This document shows, in pieces, positions 22,901-37,900 of a DNA stretch of 64,000 nucleotides. This stretch comes from Argyresthia goedartella (Eukaryota > Arthropoda > Insecta > Lepidoptera > Argyresthiidae). Positions within the stretch are counted from its first letter, which is position 1; each line of letters starts with the position of its first letter. The notes under the pieces were generated by a model, which searched no databases, was not told the DNA's origin, and saw only the letters and a list, made by a program, of their open reading frames with translations. The position numbers and the translations under genes were made by a program. Where the stretch lies: positions 34,304,383-34,368,382 of the forward strand of contig OX463814.1 in NCBI GenBank assembly GCA_949825045.1, read 5' to 3'.

Positions 22901-25900
22901 CTAGGGGTAAATCGACTATGGATGCAGGTATTACCCTTATATCTCATATTTATTCTGCATGGGAGGCCGCACAGGATGCTATCGGAGTTTTTGCGACCTG
23001 TCGAAGGCGTTTGATTGGGTTGATCATAATACGCTATTAATTAAATTAAATCATTACGGAATTAGAAATAAAGCGTTGGATCTACTAAGATCATACCTAA
23101 GCAATATAATTCAAAAGGCAGAAGTTAACGGCGTAAAATCTGATGGATCGTGTGTTAAAATTGGCGTTCCACAAGGTTCCATATTAGGCCCTTTCTTATT
23201 CCTGGTATATATTAACGATCTGCCTTTCTTGGTGGAGAAATTAACTGACATAGTGTTGTTTGCTGATGATACTTCAATGGTCTTCAAAATTAATAGACAA
23301 AAAGGAGATTTTGATGATGTTAATGGTGTATTGTCTTTAACCTTGAATTGGTTCACAGTTAATAATTTATTGTTAAACGCTGGTAAAACCAAGTGTATCA
23401 AATTCTCACTTCCAAATGTCAGGCAAGTTGAGACCAGTTTAGTGTTAGACAACAGCACGTTAGAATTAGTAAATGATACGAAGTTTCTTGGAATAACCAT
23501 TGATAGCAAATTGCAGTGGGGACCCCACATAGATAAATTGGCTGGTAAATTAACTTATTAAATTAAATTAGCTTACGCTGTTAGGAACATCAGACAAAGC
23601 ACGGATATTTTAGTTACTTTCATAGTGTGATGTCCTATGGTATCTTGTTGTGGGGGAAAGCAGCGGATATTCAAACTATTTTAATTTTACAGAAAAGAGC
23701 TATTCGAGCAATTTATAATTTAAAACGAACAGACTCCTTAAGAGAGCTTTTTAAATAAATTGACATACTAACAGTAGCTAGTCAATTTATTTTCGAAAAT
23801 ATAATGTATGTACGCAAGAACCTTACAACATTTTCCAAACTTAGCGATAGCTGTAATGTTAACCTAAGAAATAATCACAGACTATGTGCGCCCCGATTTA
23901 GACTCGCGAAGGTTAGCGTTTCTTTCAAGGGTCAGTGCAATCTCTACTACAATACTAGATACCTCTGGAGATTTTGAAATTGCCATTTGAGCAATTTAAA
24001 AAGCATGTTAAAGCGACTTTGTCGAAAAAGGGATATTACAATGTTCAAGATTACTTAAATGACAGGACTGTATGGGGTTAATCTGGCTCAACACAGACCT
24101 TGCTGTTAATAATTTTGTAATTATTTATTCCTGCTTATTAATCATAACAATTAAATTTTTCATATTTGTATTAGTTAAGCACAACCTATTTTTAAAAGAG
24201 ATCTAAAAATCAATCTGTGGGAGTTTCTACGCCCTTCTTCTCCCACAGTGGTCCAATATAGAGAAGAGGCAAAAAATGACGTTTGCTAAGTATAAGTAAA
24301 TATCTACAGTAATGAAGTACTTTGACTTTGAGTTTGACTTTGGATAGAAAAACGGTTTTTACATCATCACCTTAAGAATAGAACGTTGAGCCCTTTCTAA
24401 GTTTATCAAGGCAGTTTTTGCTGCGCTGCCCCAAGCGGAAATGCATTAGAGCAGGAGGGACTGGGCCAGGGAGATAGATTTTAAAACCTCATTATCGCCC
24501 CCATGTCGTAGAAGTTTTATAATGGGTATGAGCCTTCTGACATGACTTGCCATCATATTGAAATGAGGTCGAAACATAAGTTTTTCATCGAATGTTAGAC
24601 CGAGATATTTTAATGTATTAGTTTGGGCAAAGACGGGACAGTCCCATGCAGGCATATGAATTTCGTCTTTTCCACATTGAGTGTTAAAAGATTATCATCA
24701 AGCAAACCTCCAACCGATGGCATGCATGCATGAAGCCAGAGCTTTCGTTTGGTCCCATGAATCCTGGCTTATCACCAAGGCTGTATCGTCGGCATAACAG
24801 AACACCGTTACATCGTTATACACCCAACCCGCTTCATCGTCTACTACAATATGTCATTAATGTAGACGATGAAGATGGTTGCGCCGAGGATACTGCCCTG
24901 AGGATACTTTATCTCCTATTATGAGACACTGGTATCTATTCAAGAGATATCTTCCAAACCAATCCAGAGCCGTGCCACGTATGCCAAGTATTTCCAGTTT
25001 TGCGAGAAGTATCTGCGAAGAAACTGTGTCAAATCCACATCCTAGATCCAGGAAAATGCCTACACATGCTCTGCTTTTATCCAGCTCTTCGCTTACGCTC
25101 TAAGTTGTGCAGTGACAGCGTCCTACCCTGGCGGAAACCAAATTGACTCCGAGTAGCCAACAAGACATACACTCACAATTTTCTCCAGGATTTTTGAGAG
25201 CTTGCTAAGCAGAGACTTAAGCCTATAGTCACAGGGCTCGGTTTTGTCCCCACTTTTGTGTGTCAGGACCACTGTGACTGCTTTCCAGCATTGAGGGAAG
25301 TGGCCCGTAGACAGACTGAGGATAAATATATGCGTTAGCGGTTTATACAAAGATTTTGCAATTGACTTTAGTAGCTTGTTATTGATGCCGTCTAAACCCG
25401 GCACACCGTCATTTTTAAGGTTTCAAATTATTTTGTTAACAGCATTTATGTCCGTGGGCAGAAGAAATAATGAGTCAGCACTAGGCCTAGCGGTGGTTTT
25501 GACTTTCTTTGTCAAGTTAAGCATATCGGATTTAAGTTTAGCCATGGTTTTGTTAGCTAGGTTTTGTCCTATGCTGGTAAAATATTTGTTACAGTAGTTA
25601 ATGGATTCAGATACCGTAATTTTGTCCTTAAGTAAGTCATATTTTTTTTACAGCTTGCCACATTTTCTTAGGGTATCTCTACTTTTAGGTAATATTGAAT
25701 TATTATGTTGGCTCTTTAAGTCTCTTTAAAAGATCATTACAATAATTCTTGTACCTGTTGTAAGATATTTGAAGAAAAATATTTTGCGGATATTTATGGT
25801 CACTTAAATGTAGCATATCCCTGTGTTTAATGCAGCGGATGAGACCCGGTGTGATCGAGGGCTTTATTATATACTTACTCCGACTGATGGTTCCGCTCTG

Positions 25901-28900
25901 GAATGGGCTCTAATGATATGTGTCATGGTTTCTGTGAACAATTGATCGCTTGACGAGGCGTCATCACAACTTAACACATTCTCCCAGTGCAGTTTACTCA
26001 GTTTGTCAATGACAGCAAGAGTGTCAATTTTGGTAATGTTTTTTTTCTTTTTAATTCTATTTTGAATTCTCCTTTTGCAATGCTGTGGTCTGTTGGTGAA
26101 GATCTGCAGACAATCCCCGATGCGTCTAGTTTTATGCCCACGAATATATGATCCAAACAAGAAAGACCTGATTCTGTCATCAACGAAATATAGTCAGGAG
26201 TACCTGTATCGGCTATTATTATATTCGTGGTGTGGCGTGATTCTATCTAAAATTTCAATAAAATTGGTTTCATCGGTGAACGAGTGTGGCCTGTAAATTG
26301 GGTAATTGACAGTCTATCAACAGGCTGTTAAAACGAATGTGACCACGCCACCAGCCTTATTAGTGAATTTGCGAGTGTTAAACGCAGTAAGTATACCCCT
26401 GAATTGACCTCACAAGCGAGGACTCGGTGAGATGACCTCGTTGAGCCTCCTTGCTTGAAATAACAGCCGGTTTGACGTGGTTAGCCTTTCGTTAAAGAAG
26501 AGGTCTTCAGGTGGGCCTTTAAATTCTAGATATTTGGATGTGAGACTTTACGAATCTCCTCTTTTTTGCCGCGCCGGTTTAGTCTGATGACTAATGGGCA
26601 TAGAAGTTTATTTTTTGGGGTTTCCAGTCTTTCTATAGACTGCCCGTCCTTGGACGAAGATCGTTTTGGGCCTGCACGTGCGGACCAGTCGACATCCGTG
26701 TCCGCCAACTCAACACCGAGCTTCGAAGCAATAACAATTGCGATGTGATGAGGGTTCCCGCTGTCAAGCTCTAGCACTCCACATACTTCTACTTCGTTAG
26801 CTAAAGACATCTGCTCTTGATTGGAAATTTGTGCCTGCAGTTGGTTGACCTCTTTTTGCAGCAATATTACCTCTTCGGCTTGCTTTTCCGGAGCTGCCAC
26901 TTTCTTTTCTGCAGATTACATTTGGATAATACACGCTCTGATCGACGAATTTATCGTGTATATGCGTTCCCCCAGAGAGAGAACTTCTTCTCGAAGTAGC
27001 CTTAGGTATCTTCTATCTCCTGTATCCTTATATCGTTGAATAGCATCATATTCAATATTTGTTTTGATGTCATTCACCTATATGATGAATCTGACAATGC
27101 CAAGTTTCAGAAGTGGTACGTATTTGATGCAGTTGACGGCTTTATTATACTAATAATACCTTGGACACTATTTATACACATTAATCTAGCCCCAAACTAG
27201 GATTCCCTGTATAAATATTATAATTAGATAGATAAACAACCATGACTAGGGGTACAAACATCCATTCTCATCAAACAAATATTTGCCCTCATCGGGACTC
27301 GAACCCGCGACCCTTGGCTTGACCCTTGGCGGAAACAAAATAATTTGTTTATTTATAATATAATATGAATTTTTACAAGTTTTTAATGAATGGGGAAGGG
27401 ACAAACAATAAATCATATTGTCGGGAATAGAAGCTCTGAGTATTCTGACAGCATTCGCCATTGCTGTCATTTATGGGTCTGATCAATTATTAACCAAAGA
27501 GTATAGAACCACATTCCTTGCTTTGGTCAATCCAGGCTTTACTTGTTCAACTGCTTGAACCCATAGTATATTCGACGTTCATCACTAGGGAAAACGTGAA
27601 CCACTTAGAGGTCTATGGTCGTAATAATCACAAAACAGAAGATAACGCGAATAGAAAGTTGTAAATATAAACCAAAACTGCAAAATTGTTATTTGTTTGT
27701 TGTTGACAAGCGACAGTTCTTGTTATTCGGTTTCGTCACGTACCAGCTTTGCCGCCAAGGTATCTTTTTAAACTAGCATGAAAAACATAAAAACCATGCC
27801 TCGCCAACGGAACCTAATGACGACTGCTTTATTTTCTTTTTCATAAGCTGTCAGAGAATTGGCCATTCCCGGGAATCGCCGAATTTTGCCGGATTCGGGA
27901 ATTACTTTTAGATTCCGCTTTCGCGTCTGTTGTTCATCACACGTGTCAGAGGGATTTTTTCCAAACTTTTGCCTAATCATTGGCTCCCCTTGAGTGGAGA
28001 TTGTGTTTATCTGGTGGTGGTTGTTTTGTTTAATAAGGTAAGTAGTTTTTGTGTGTCTAGATCCCTTTATGTCCGAAGACATGGGGATTTTGTCCCCCGG
28101 CGGACCCTGGCGGGACGGATGAGGCCTGGGATCCTATGGGGGATAACGAGCACATGGAGTTGACCTTATTCCCGGATAACTCCCCCCAGATCCTAAATCA
28201 GAACGGTAAAAGGTCCTATCCAGGGGTCGATAAAGAAAATGATTCTTCAGCTAAAAAAACTGTGACGGCTCCGGGATTGCAACCGGCATCCGTGATCACC
28301 ACCTATACTCATCCCAGCCTGACGGGGGATCTCGTTAGGTCATATAGTGAGGGGGACATTGGCCCATATGAAAGAGAGGCTGATAACTCTGCAACTTCAT
28401 TCAATCCACTGAAATTCGGTCAACTTCTATTCAATCTAAACATAAAAAACATAAAAAAGGATGGAATTAAAAAAACCGGTAGAAATAAAATGTCTGTGAC
28501 ATTCTCAAACTATTGTGAGGCAAATAAATTCCTAATAAACCCGTTACTTAAAAAAAATATACAAGGCACAAAAAATTACATATGCAGTATCCCGAATGGG
28601 CTTTGTAAGGGGTGTCCCCGGGGACATGGCGATGGATGAGTTTGTGGAGTCAGTGGATCTTCCAACAGGATATGGCGAGATCCTGAAAGCACGCAGATTG
28701 AATCGCAAGCAGTGGCTGGATCATGTTGCTTCTTGGGTTCCTACACAGTCTGTCGTGTTAACTTTTAGAGGCCAAGTCTTACCTGAAAGAATTTTCTCCT
28801 ACCACACGTCCCTGCTAGTTGAATCATACCAATTGCCCACAATTCAATGTCATCAATGCCTTCGCTTTGGCCATGTCAAGGCTCAATGCCGCTCTAAACC

Positions 28901-31900
28901 CCGTTGCTTCCGATGCTGTCAGCCCCACCTAGGTGAAGATTGTACAGAATTGACTACCGACCCAACATGCATTTTCTATTCAGGCAACCATGTTGCCACA
29001 GACAAAAACTGCCCTGAACAGGGCAGACAAAAATCAATAAAGATCATGGTGACCCAAGAGAACATCTCATATGGAGAAGCCTCTATCAAGATCCCTTCAT
29101 CTGGAAGATCCTATGCAGACATGCTCAAAGCCCCATTGGTCTCAACTCCAGCCCCTACTACCTCAACATCTTATAAAAAAACAGTTAATTCCCAAAGGTC
29201 CAGACCTCCTCCACTTAAAGGTTATGACAGATCAACCCATAATATGATTATTGCAGATCCAACATCCTCAGTTCCTAATGGGTTCTGCCTATCTCAATCA
29301 TCTCAATCTATATCCCCAAACGACAACCTCATTGAAACCCTTTTGTCCCTCATTGTAAATATAATATCTAAATTTAGTGATTCAGTACCGCCCAACGTTG
29401 CACAACAATTAATACCGGACCGCTTTACTAGTAAAACGTTCCCTTACTTTTACCCAAATTCCCCTCCCTCCCCATGATCAGGAGATCAATGCCATAGCTC
29501 TTAGAGCTCTTGGTGTGTCTTTTCTGTCCTAGTATATAGCTAACCCAACAGCATCACTTATTCCTTCTCTACAAGCTTTAATTTCCTCACTTACTCCCCC
29601 TGTTATAGTCATGGGAGACTTCAACTCCCACCATATCTCTTGGGGTTCCTATAAGTGTGACCCCTTCTCTCATCTTCTTCTTGATCTTATGGATAACTTA
29701 AATCTCTGTATAATTAATTATGGTTCCCCTACTCGTAGAATCCTTCCCCATCAGAACCCCAAGTCTGCTGTCGATCTTACTATTACTTCCCCCTCTCTTT
29801 CTTCTTCATGTCTCTGGAAAAGGCTTTCTAGTACTTTTGGGAGTGACCACTTCCCTATCCTTATTTCTCTTTATTCTCAGTCTTATATCGCCATTGACCC
29901 TTGCCCCCTTGTTAGATACAGGTTGTCTAAAGCTAACTGGGATGACTTCTCTTCCTCACTAGATGTTAAAATGGATTCAATTCCTCAATGCACTTCTAAT
30001 AACTTCCTATCAATATATGATAACTTTGTTGATGCCATCTTGTCATCTGCCAATTCACACATTCCTATTAAGAAGCCAAGGAATCATAGAGTCTCACCTC
30101 CTTGGTGGGATTCCGAATGTACGTTGGTGATCGGGGAGAGAAACGATGCTGAAACACTATACATTTCTGACATGTCGATGGATAACTTCATTAAATATAA
30201 GCACGCCGCTGCTCGAGCGAAAAGAACAATCCATCGGAAAAAAAGAGCAGGTTGGAACTTTTTTTGTGAAGGTCTCTCTCCTCGCACGCGTCCTTCAGAA
30301 GTCTGGAGAAACATTCGTAGATTTAGATGCTCTATGAACATAGAGAATGTGACCTCTAATGATCCGGCAGTTTGGATGGACGCTTTTGCTGACAGACTTT
30401 CTCCTCCACTCTCTCCTAATTCTTATGATCTCCCCTCTCCCCCGTCCTTTATTTCTGCATGTGGGAATATGGACGCCCCTTTCTCTATCCGCGAATTAGA
30501 ATGCGCTCTGGAAGGCCTTGTCGACTCTTCCCCTGGAGTCGATGGGATTCCTTACTCTTTCTTAACTAAATCCAACTCAAAATGTAAATTTAAATATTTG
30601 GAATTAATAAATTTCTTCTTTGACTTTGGTTCCTCCCCAACTACATGGAGCAAACAAATTATAATCCCAATCCTCAAACCCGGAAAGAATCCCTCTGACC
30701 CTAAGTCCCGTAGACCTATTGCCCTTTCATCCGTCCTATGTAAAATTATGGAACATCTATTGAAAACCAGACTTGAGTGGTTCCTTGAGCATAATAACAT
30801 CCTAGCTAAATCCCAGTTTGGTTTTCGTAAAGGTATGAGCACTATGGATAGTCTAAGCATCATTGTCACTGATATCCACCTGGCATTTAAGAAGAAACAG
30901 TACTTGGTGGCAGCATTCCTTGACGTAACTTCTGCATATGATCAGCTCTCAGTTCTCAGGCAAACTATGCAAAATCTGAGTATTCCTGAGAAGTTGACTC
31001 GATTTATATGCAATCTTCTCATGGAAAGATCTATATCCATAAAAAATACTAACTGTCCACCTACAAGCCCTACTGTATGGAAAGGTCTCCCCCAGGGATC
31101 TGTCATGAGCCCACTCCTATACAATTTATACACGTACGATCTTGAAAGATGCGTTACCCCCTTCTGCAATATTTTACAATATGCTGATGACTTAGCCCTT
31201 TATTTGGCTGTAGATTCATGTTCAGTTGCAGAATCTCGCCTAAACTCGGCGCTGATGTATCTAAATGATTGGCTCGATGCTCACGGATTATCTCTTTCGG
31301 CCTCCAAGAGTTCCTCAGTTATTTTAACAAAAAAACGAACCATTCCGGATTTGGAACTTCTCATTGAAGACGATCCTATCCCTACCGACAATAAAGTCAA
31401 GTTTCTAGGAGAGATCCTCGACTCCAGACTGACTGAGATCCCACACCTGTCCTATGTTGCCCAAAAATGTGAGAAGGGTATTAACGTTCTTCGCTCCTTA
31501 TCAGGAGTATGGTGGGGGGCCCACCCCTATTCTCAAAAATTAATCTACAACGCCATTATCCGTAGCCACTTTGATTATGGCGGTTTCCTTTTGGACCCTT
31601 GTAATAAAGCTGCTACCGTCAAAATTTCCAGAATTCAAGCTAAGTGTCTGAGAATAATTTCAGGAACAATGAAATCATCCCCAACTAATGCTCTCCAGGT
31701 TGAATGTGTCGATCCTCCACTTCATCTCCGCAATCAGTATTTATGTGATCGATTTTTCTTTCAGCTTGTTCAGGTTTCTTCTCACCCCTTACTCTCTAAA
31801 CTCCAAAGACTCTTCCAGATCACTACGGCTCAAGGTTACAGATCCCTGAGGGATCTTCCTTGTTTACTTCGAAGTTTCATCAACTTATTTATTTATTTTT

Positions 31901-34869
31901 TTTATTTATTTATTTACATACGTGCTTGTGACCTAACAGTTAACAAAAACCAAATTGACACAAACAGACATTAATTTAGAGTACAAAGAAACAGGTTATA
32001 AAGAACACAGACGTTACTTACTTACTTATAACATAGACAAAAAGTGGCGACTTTTGCGAATCCCGTCAAAGAACACTGGAACAAGTCCACCTCAGTCCTC
32101 TCTGATATGACATTAAAGAGAGCGAGCGCCCGCGTCACCGGCGCCTCCCGCAGCATCGCCGTCCTCGCCAGCGGGATGTGGAACAGCTTGTGCGTCCTCG
32201 CCCGGAGGTAGTTGTTCGGCACATAGAGTCCCAACCGTGCCAATACTAACGGGTTTTCAAGCATGCCCCGGAACACCTTAAACACATATGTAGCAAGTGC
32301 GAGGCCCCTCCTGACTTCCAGCTCATTGTAACCAACCATGCCCAAAACGAACAGGGTTGGATACATAAGCGGAAAGAAAGGATAGACCCCGTACCGCTTG
32401 AGATATAGGTACCTAATAAATCGATTTTGCACTTTCTCCACCATGACGCTATATTTTGCTTCATGTGGGTGCCAGATAATTGCACTACTTTCCAGTTTGC
32501 TTCTAACCAAAGCATTGTACAAAGCACTTACAGCCTCAATGCTCCTAAACTCTCTAGCCTGTCTCATTACAAAACCTAGCTTTTTAAATGCTTGCTTGGT
32601 GACATCAACAATGTGATCACGAAACGTTAGATCGGTGGTCATGCGCACCCCCAGATCTTTTACCTCTCTTACCCGCGTCATTTCAGCGCCATCTACCGAG
32701 TACTGGTGTTGCAGAGGCTCACGTACGCGGGTGTAAGACATCAGCGCGCACTTCCCAACATTAAAGTAGAGTTTGTTGAGTTTGCTCCACTCCACCACCC
32801 GATCTATATCCCTCTGCAGCTTTTGGCAATCCGTGATGTGTCTTACTTCCATAAACAACTTAAGGTCGTCCGCAAACAAGAGAGAGACAGCGTCTCTTAT
32901 GACCTCCGGAAGGTCATTAATCATAATGATAAATTCTAAAGGCCCCAAGTTGCTGCCCTGGCTAACACCTGAAAATGTGAAATACGGTTCTGATGTATAT
33001 CCCGCGTATTCCACATATTGCCTCCGGTGCTTAAGATAGCTGACGAAGAGCCGCATAAGTTGGGGGGTGAAGCCGACCCGACTCAACTTCTCCAAAAGAA
33101 CGTCGTTGTCCACTGTATCAAATGCCTTCCGGAAGTCGAAGTAAGCGACATCTACTTGCCCCCCCGTATCGAGTATCGGCGTAACGTGAGAGACGAAACA
33201 CAGAAGGTTAGAGTCAGTGTTACGACCTGGTCGGAACCCGTGCTGTGCGTCCGCAACCTGTTCCCTCATCTGGAGGTAGATGCTACGTTGCAACACCGAC
33301 TCGAAGACCTTTGCAAACGTAGACAGAACCGCTACTGGCCTGTAACCGCTGACATCTGACCCTGTTGCACCTTTTGGCACTGGAATTACTCTAGTAATCT
33401 TCCAAACATCGGGGTATTCAGACTTGTCAAGGCACAGGTTAAAGAGGTACTTAACTTTTTCCGTATCCGTCCCCCCATATTCCATTATGAAACGTTTCCC
33501 CTCTTTTCGTTCCCATATCACTGTCTTATTTTTAAACCTCAAATCTTATTAGATTTTGGAATTCAAAAAGATTCACGTCAACCCAATAGGCAATTTAATA
33601 GAATAATTACAGAAAAGTGGTCAGAGTGGCTGCCCATATTCACGGATGCATCCAAGCTTTCCTCTAGCGGGAATGTTGGAGCAGCCGTGTGGATCCCTAA
33701 ATTCCGAATTATCTTAAACTTCAAACTACCTCCGGGTTCCTCCGTTTTTTCCGGGGAGGCGACGGCAATCCTTGAAGCCATCTTGTATGCGGAATCCCAT
33801 TCGTTGGATAACACTTTAATTTTCTCGGACTCCTTAAGCTCTCTTTACGCAATTTCTGCTAACCCATTTAAATCAAAACTTAAGTCCCCTCTTGTACTAA
33901 AGATTCGCCATGCTTTGTTCAGATGCCTCTCTCGGGGTATCAACATTATACCGGCTTGGATTCCAGCTCACAGTGGTATTTCGGGTAATGAAATAGTTGA
34001 CTCTTGTGCAAAGGAAGCTGTGGAATCTGGTGACTTATTTATCACACTTAAAAATTCATACCCAAGACATAGTATCTTCGGCTAAGACTCGTCTGGAAAA
34101 ATCATGGGAATCTTCATGGCAGTCATCTAGAACTTTAAAGGGTAGACATTATGGCCAAATTCAACCGTCAATACCTAAAAAACCTTGGTTTTTCAAGTAC
34201 AGGGAAATGCGTAAGACTGTTACATCAACTATCTGTCGGCTTCGACTGGGACACTCCTGCACGCCAGTACATCTCGCTAAAATTAGGATAAGGGATAGCT
34301 CTCTTTGTGAATGCGGCCTGGCTGACGGTACTCCCGATCATTTGTTTTTTGAATGCACTAAACTTCAAACCTCATTGTATGACATCCTCCCCGGTAAGAT
34401 CCCCCGTCCCGTCAATCTTAAATTCTTATTGACTCTTTCGGACCCTTCCTTTATTCACATCCTTTCTAAATTTATAACCTCTAACAAGATTAAACTGTAG
34501 TTAGATGTAGAATTATTATTTTATTTATGTATGTCTTCTTTTTATGTCTAACACCCTTAATATGTAATCACTTAACATTTAAATTATATGTTAATTTGTG
34601 CTGTCCTAATTGTTGTTTGTCCGGTCCTTTTGTTATAGAGAGATCTCAACTCAAAGGAAGTTTCACCGATAACTGTACAACGTGATCCCCTTCGTGTCAT
34701 CTTCAATACGTGATATTGGCGGAATTACTGAATTAAATTGAATTACTTTTACGGGGAATACAAAACCTTAGATAGCCAGAGCTACATGAATAAAGTCCGC
34801 ACCAAGTTGATTTGGCTTAGAGAGGGTTGTGACCGCTCTTTCTCGCATAGGATAAGGTGATTTGAGAGA

Positions 34870-34911
<42 letters not shown>

Positions 34912-37900
34912 TAGAGAGAGAGAGAGAGAGTTGAATTATCGCTCAGAACCAGATAAACTTGGTGCAAACTGATAGATGCTGAATAGATAATCCCACAACC
35001 ACATAAGATTAATTTACTTTTTAGTCCAAATGTATCCAGATATACAACAATGTTGCGATGGTGATGTAAATAAATCTTGCAGGTGGGAACTAAATCAAGC
35101 ACCTGTGTTTGCCCTGTCACCACATCTCATGTGCAGTGAGACGGAACTGCACTATCTGCGTCAGATCAGGTATGGTAACTTTTTAACCCATGGCCAAAAA
35201 ATTAACTCCCATTGTGTAAAAAGCGAGAACGTACTTACGACGCGAGTGAGCGTGACAACGTACCTATGGAGTAGTGGAGGGGCGCGCCATTCTCTACTAT
35301 AACCCTAATCGAAAACATTGAAATCCATCACAAGATTTTCTTAGTATGGAAATCATGGACATAGCTTTTAAGGCTCAGATACATTAGGGGACAAAACTCA
35401 TTTAAATTCTACATGACGCTGCAAAGCTGACAGTTTCCGGAAACATGCCCCGCGTTTTTTTTTTGTTGCAGCGACATTTTGCAGCAAATTGGTCTTATTC
35501 CTGAATACCACATTTGTTAGTTTATTTTGAGAACAGGCGATTTTGAGAGTTGTTTAGTACTTTAAGGCTAGGGAAGAAAATTTCCCCCAACCATACATTT
35601 TACCATAGTAAAATGTGGCATGATTCGGGACATTGTGCAACGTTGCAGCGTCACATTGCAGCGAGTTGCAGGTATTTTGTCCCTGGTGTAACTGAGTCTT
35701 AATATGTAAATAGCTGCATCATAATCGGCAGCTTGTTTCCGCCCGCTAATGGTTCCACCTACTACTATTCAGTGTTCAACTATGCAAAATAGCTGCACAC
35801 TGAAGCTGTACTATTCAGTGTTCAACTATGTAAAATAGCTGCATACTGAAGCTGTACTATTCAGTGTTCAACTATGTAAAATAGCTGCATACTGAAGCTA
35901 TACTATTCAGTGTTCAACTATGTAAAATAGCTGCACACTGAAGCTGTACTATTCAGTGTTCAACTATGTAAAATAGGTGCATCATTAATTGTTTGTTATT
36001 TTCATACTAACCCAGTGAGACAATCATTATGTTCCTGTTGCCTCGGTGCTACTCACTGTCCCCGGCTTCGCACCTCATGAGAGAGGCTTTCGCTTGCAAG
36101 AGTAAGTCATTCCATAGTTCTTTAGCAAGAAGATAGATAGATAGATAGTCTAAAGAGCGTTTTTTAGAAGTCGCATTTGACATATGCGTCGGTCTCCTTC
36201 TCCTTGTAGCGCCTAGAAAGGGAAGGAAAACACAAACACACTGTCCCGTCTCTTGACAGATGGCAAATGCGACTTTTACGAATGGCTACACTTGAGAGTA
36301 TTTTTAGTCTATATATTCGCCGAAACGGTGTTATCGGAAAGAAATGGAACTGGCACTTTTTATGAATTATGATGCGCCTTAGGCCTTTTCCTATGTGGCA
36401 CAGACAACGGTCTATTAACTTGTTTTGACGAAACGTTAATGTTGAGCGTCAACTTATCTCTTAAGAAGTAAAGGCTGCATGCATGCATTTTTAAGTCATT
36501 ATATAAAAACATTCGCGTTTATTTCTTTCCTTTTAACATTTTCGGTGAATATACTATAGTCACTGTTACAACACATGTTACATAACATAGGACAATATAT
36601 GTGACATAAGAAAATATTTTAAAGTGTTCTGTAAACAAGAAAGAAAGCATGCAGGTCTACAAATAAATAAGCAATAAAATCCACAAATGCATTGCAAATA
36701 GAACCATGTTTACATACTGAATCTTGCGACAAGCACTGCACTGCCTTGCCTTCTAAACAGTTATCATCTTTATCTGCTTATTTACTTTTAAAACAGCTCG
36801 ACAGCACCTATGACACTACATACATAGGTATGTAGTGTATAGGTACAGACTTTAGATGTGTACTATCAACTTGTGTAACTGACTGGAGATGCTCAGAAAG
36901 GATTGAATTTCATGAGCAAATCCTTTTTTGGCCTCTTTTACAATATAATACGATCCTATCACAGTCTTTTCTTTATCACCTTTATGAGTTATGTGTGAAA
37001 GATAATGATATTTGATCATAGTTATCTTCACCTAAGCTACCACAGTGTTTCGCCCCAAAATTTCTTCATTCAATAATATTATAATATCCGTGGTTCCATT
37101 TTTCTGGTCTGCTTACGATCATTACATTACATGACAGAGGCAATAATTGAGAAATTATGCTTCACTTGACGAGCTCTGTGGCGCAGCGGTTGTGGCTCTG
37201 CCTACCATGCAAGAGATCCCGGGTTCGATCCCCGGCTGGGATGGAGAAAAAAAAACCCCAGATCTTGGATGTTTATATGTGTGTGATGTCGCTGTTTCTG
37301 GTTCCCACGACACGGTATCGTAGTGTGGGGCCAAAATCAATGTATGTGTCTCTATATAGTTTATGTTATGTTATGTTTATGTACTTGTGCCTCTGCACCC
37401 GAGCTCATGAAAATGCGTACCAACAAAATGTTCTCTCTTCCCAGTCCTCCAACCAGCAATAGACATGCTGACCGAGCCAGACTACATCAATCAGAAGATC
37501 ATCCAATATCTGGAAGCTCAGAAGGAGGTTGATGAGATGCACAACCGAACGCACGAATATGCGAAGACGTTCGAAGATTACATCCGGCTGATAAATAGTT
37601 GCACTAGCGTTGATACTCTGAAGAGGCTAAGGTATGTTTTGAACAAATAACATCTAGTTCATTTTGGTGGTACCAAATAGGGCAGAAAACTTCTGAAAGT
37701 GTTAGCCACTAGTCCGACATCCTCATCTTACTGCGCTGAGCCAGCGTTGTGAAGTATGGCTCGATCTTACAGAGTTCTAGGAAAGGTCGGAGTAGACATT
37801 TTATAATCTACATTTGATAATTTACATTAACTTGGTATTTTAGTCTTTGGGATTGAGTTCAACCTCAGAGTCATTACTCAGAGTTTCTTACCGATACTTT

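Larger units (their letters stand above)
28075..34745 (+). mobile_element. LINE-I, near full-length I-group element, interrupted
   Basis: ORF1 (28136-29477), ORF2 with endonuclease, RT and RNase H (29611-31885 and 33536-34500), and a 3' end near TGAATTAAATTGAATT (about 34726-34745). Possession of a C-terminal RNase H places it in the I/R1-like part of the non-LTR tree rather than jockey or RTE. An antisense LINE-J splits ORF2 at 31886-33535. Confidence 0.85.

Noticed and set aside
32398..33359. Several + strand ORFs inside LINE-J
   Set aside because: Shadows of the antisense RT frame, without domain signatures.
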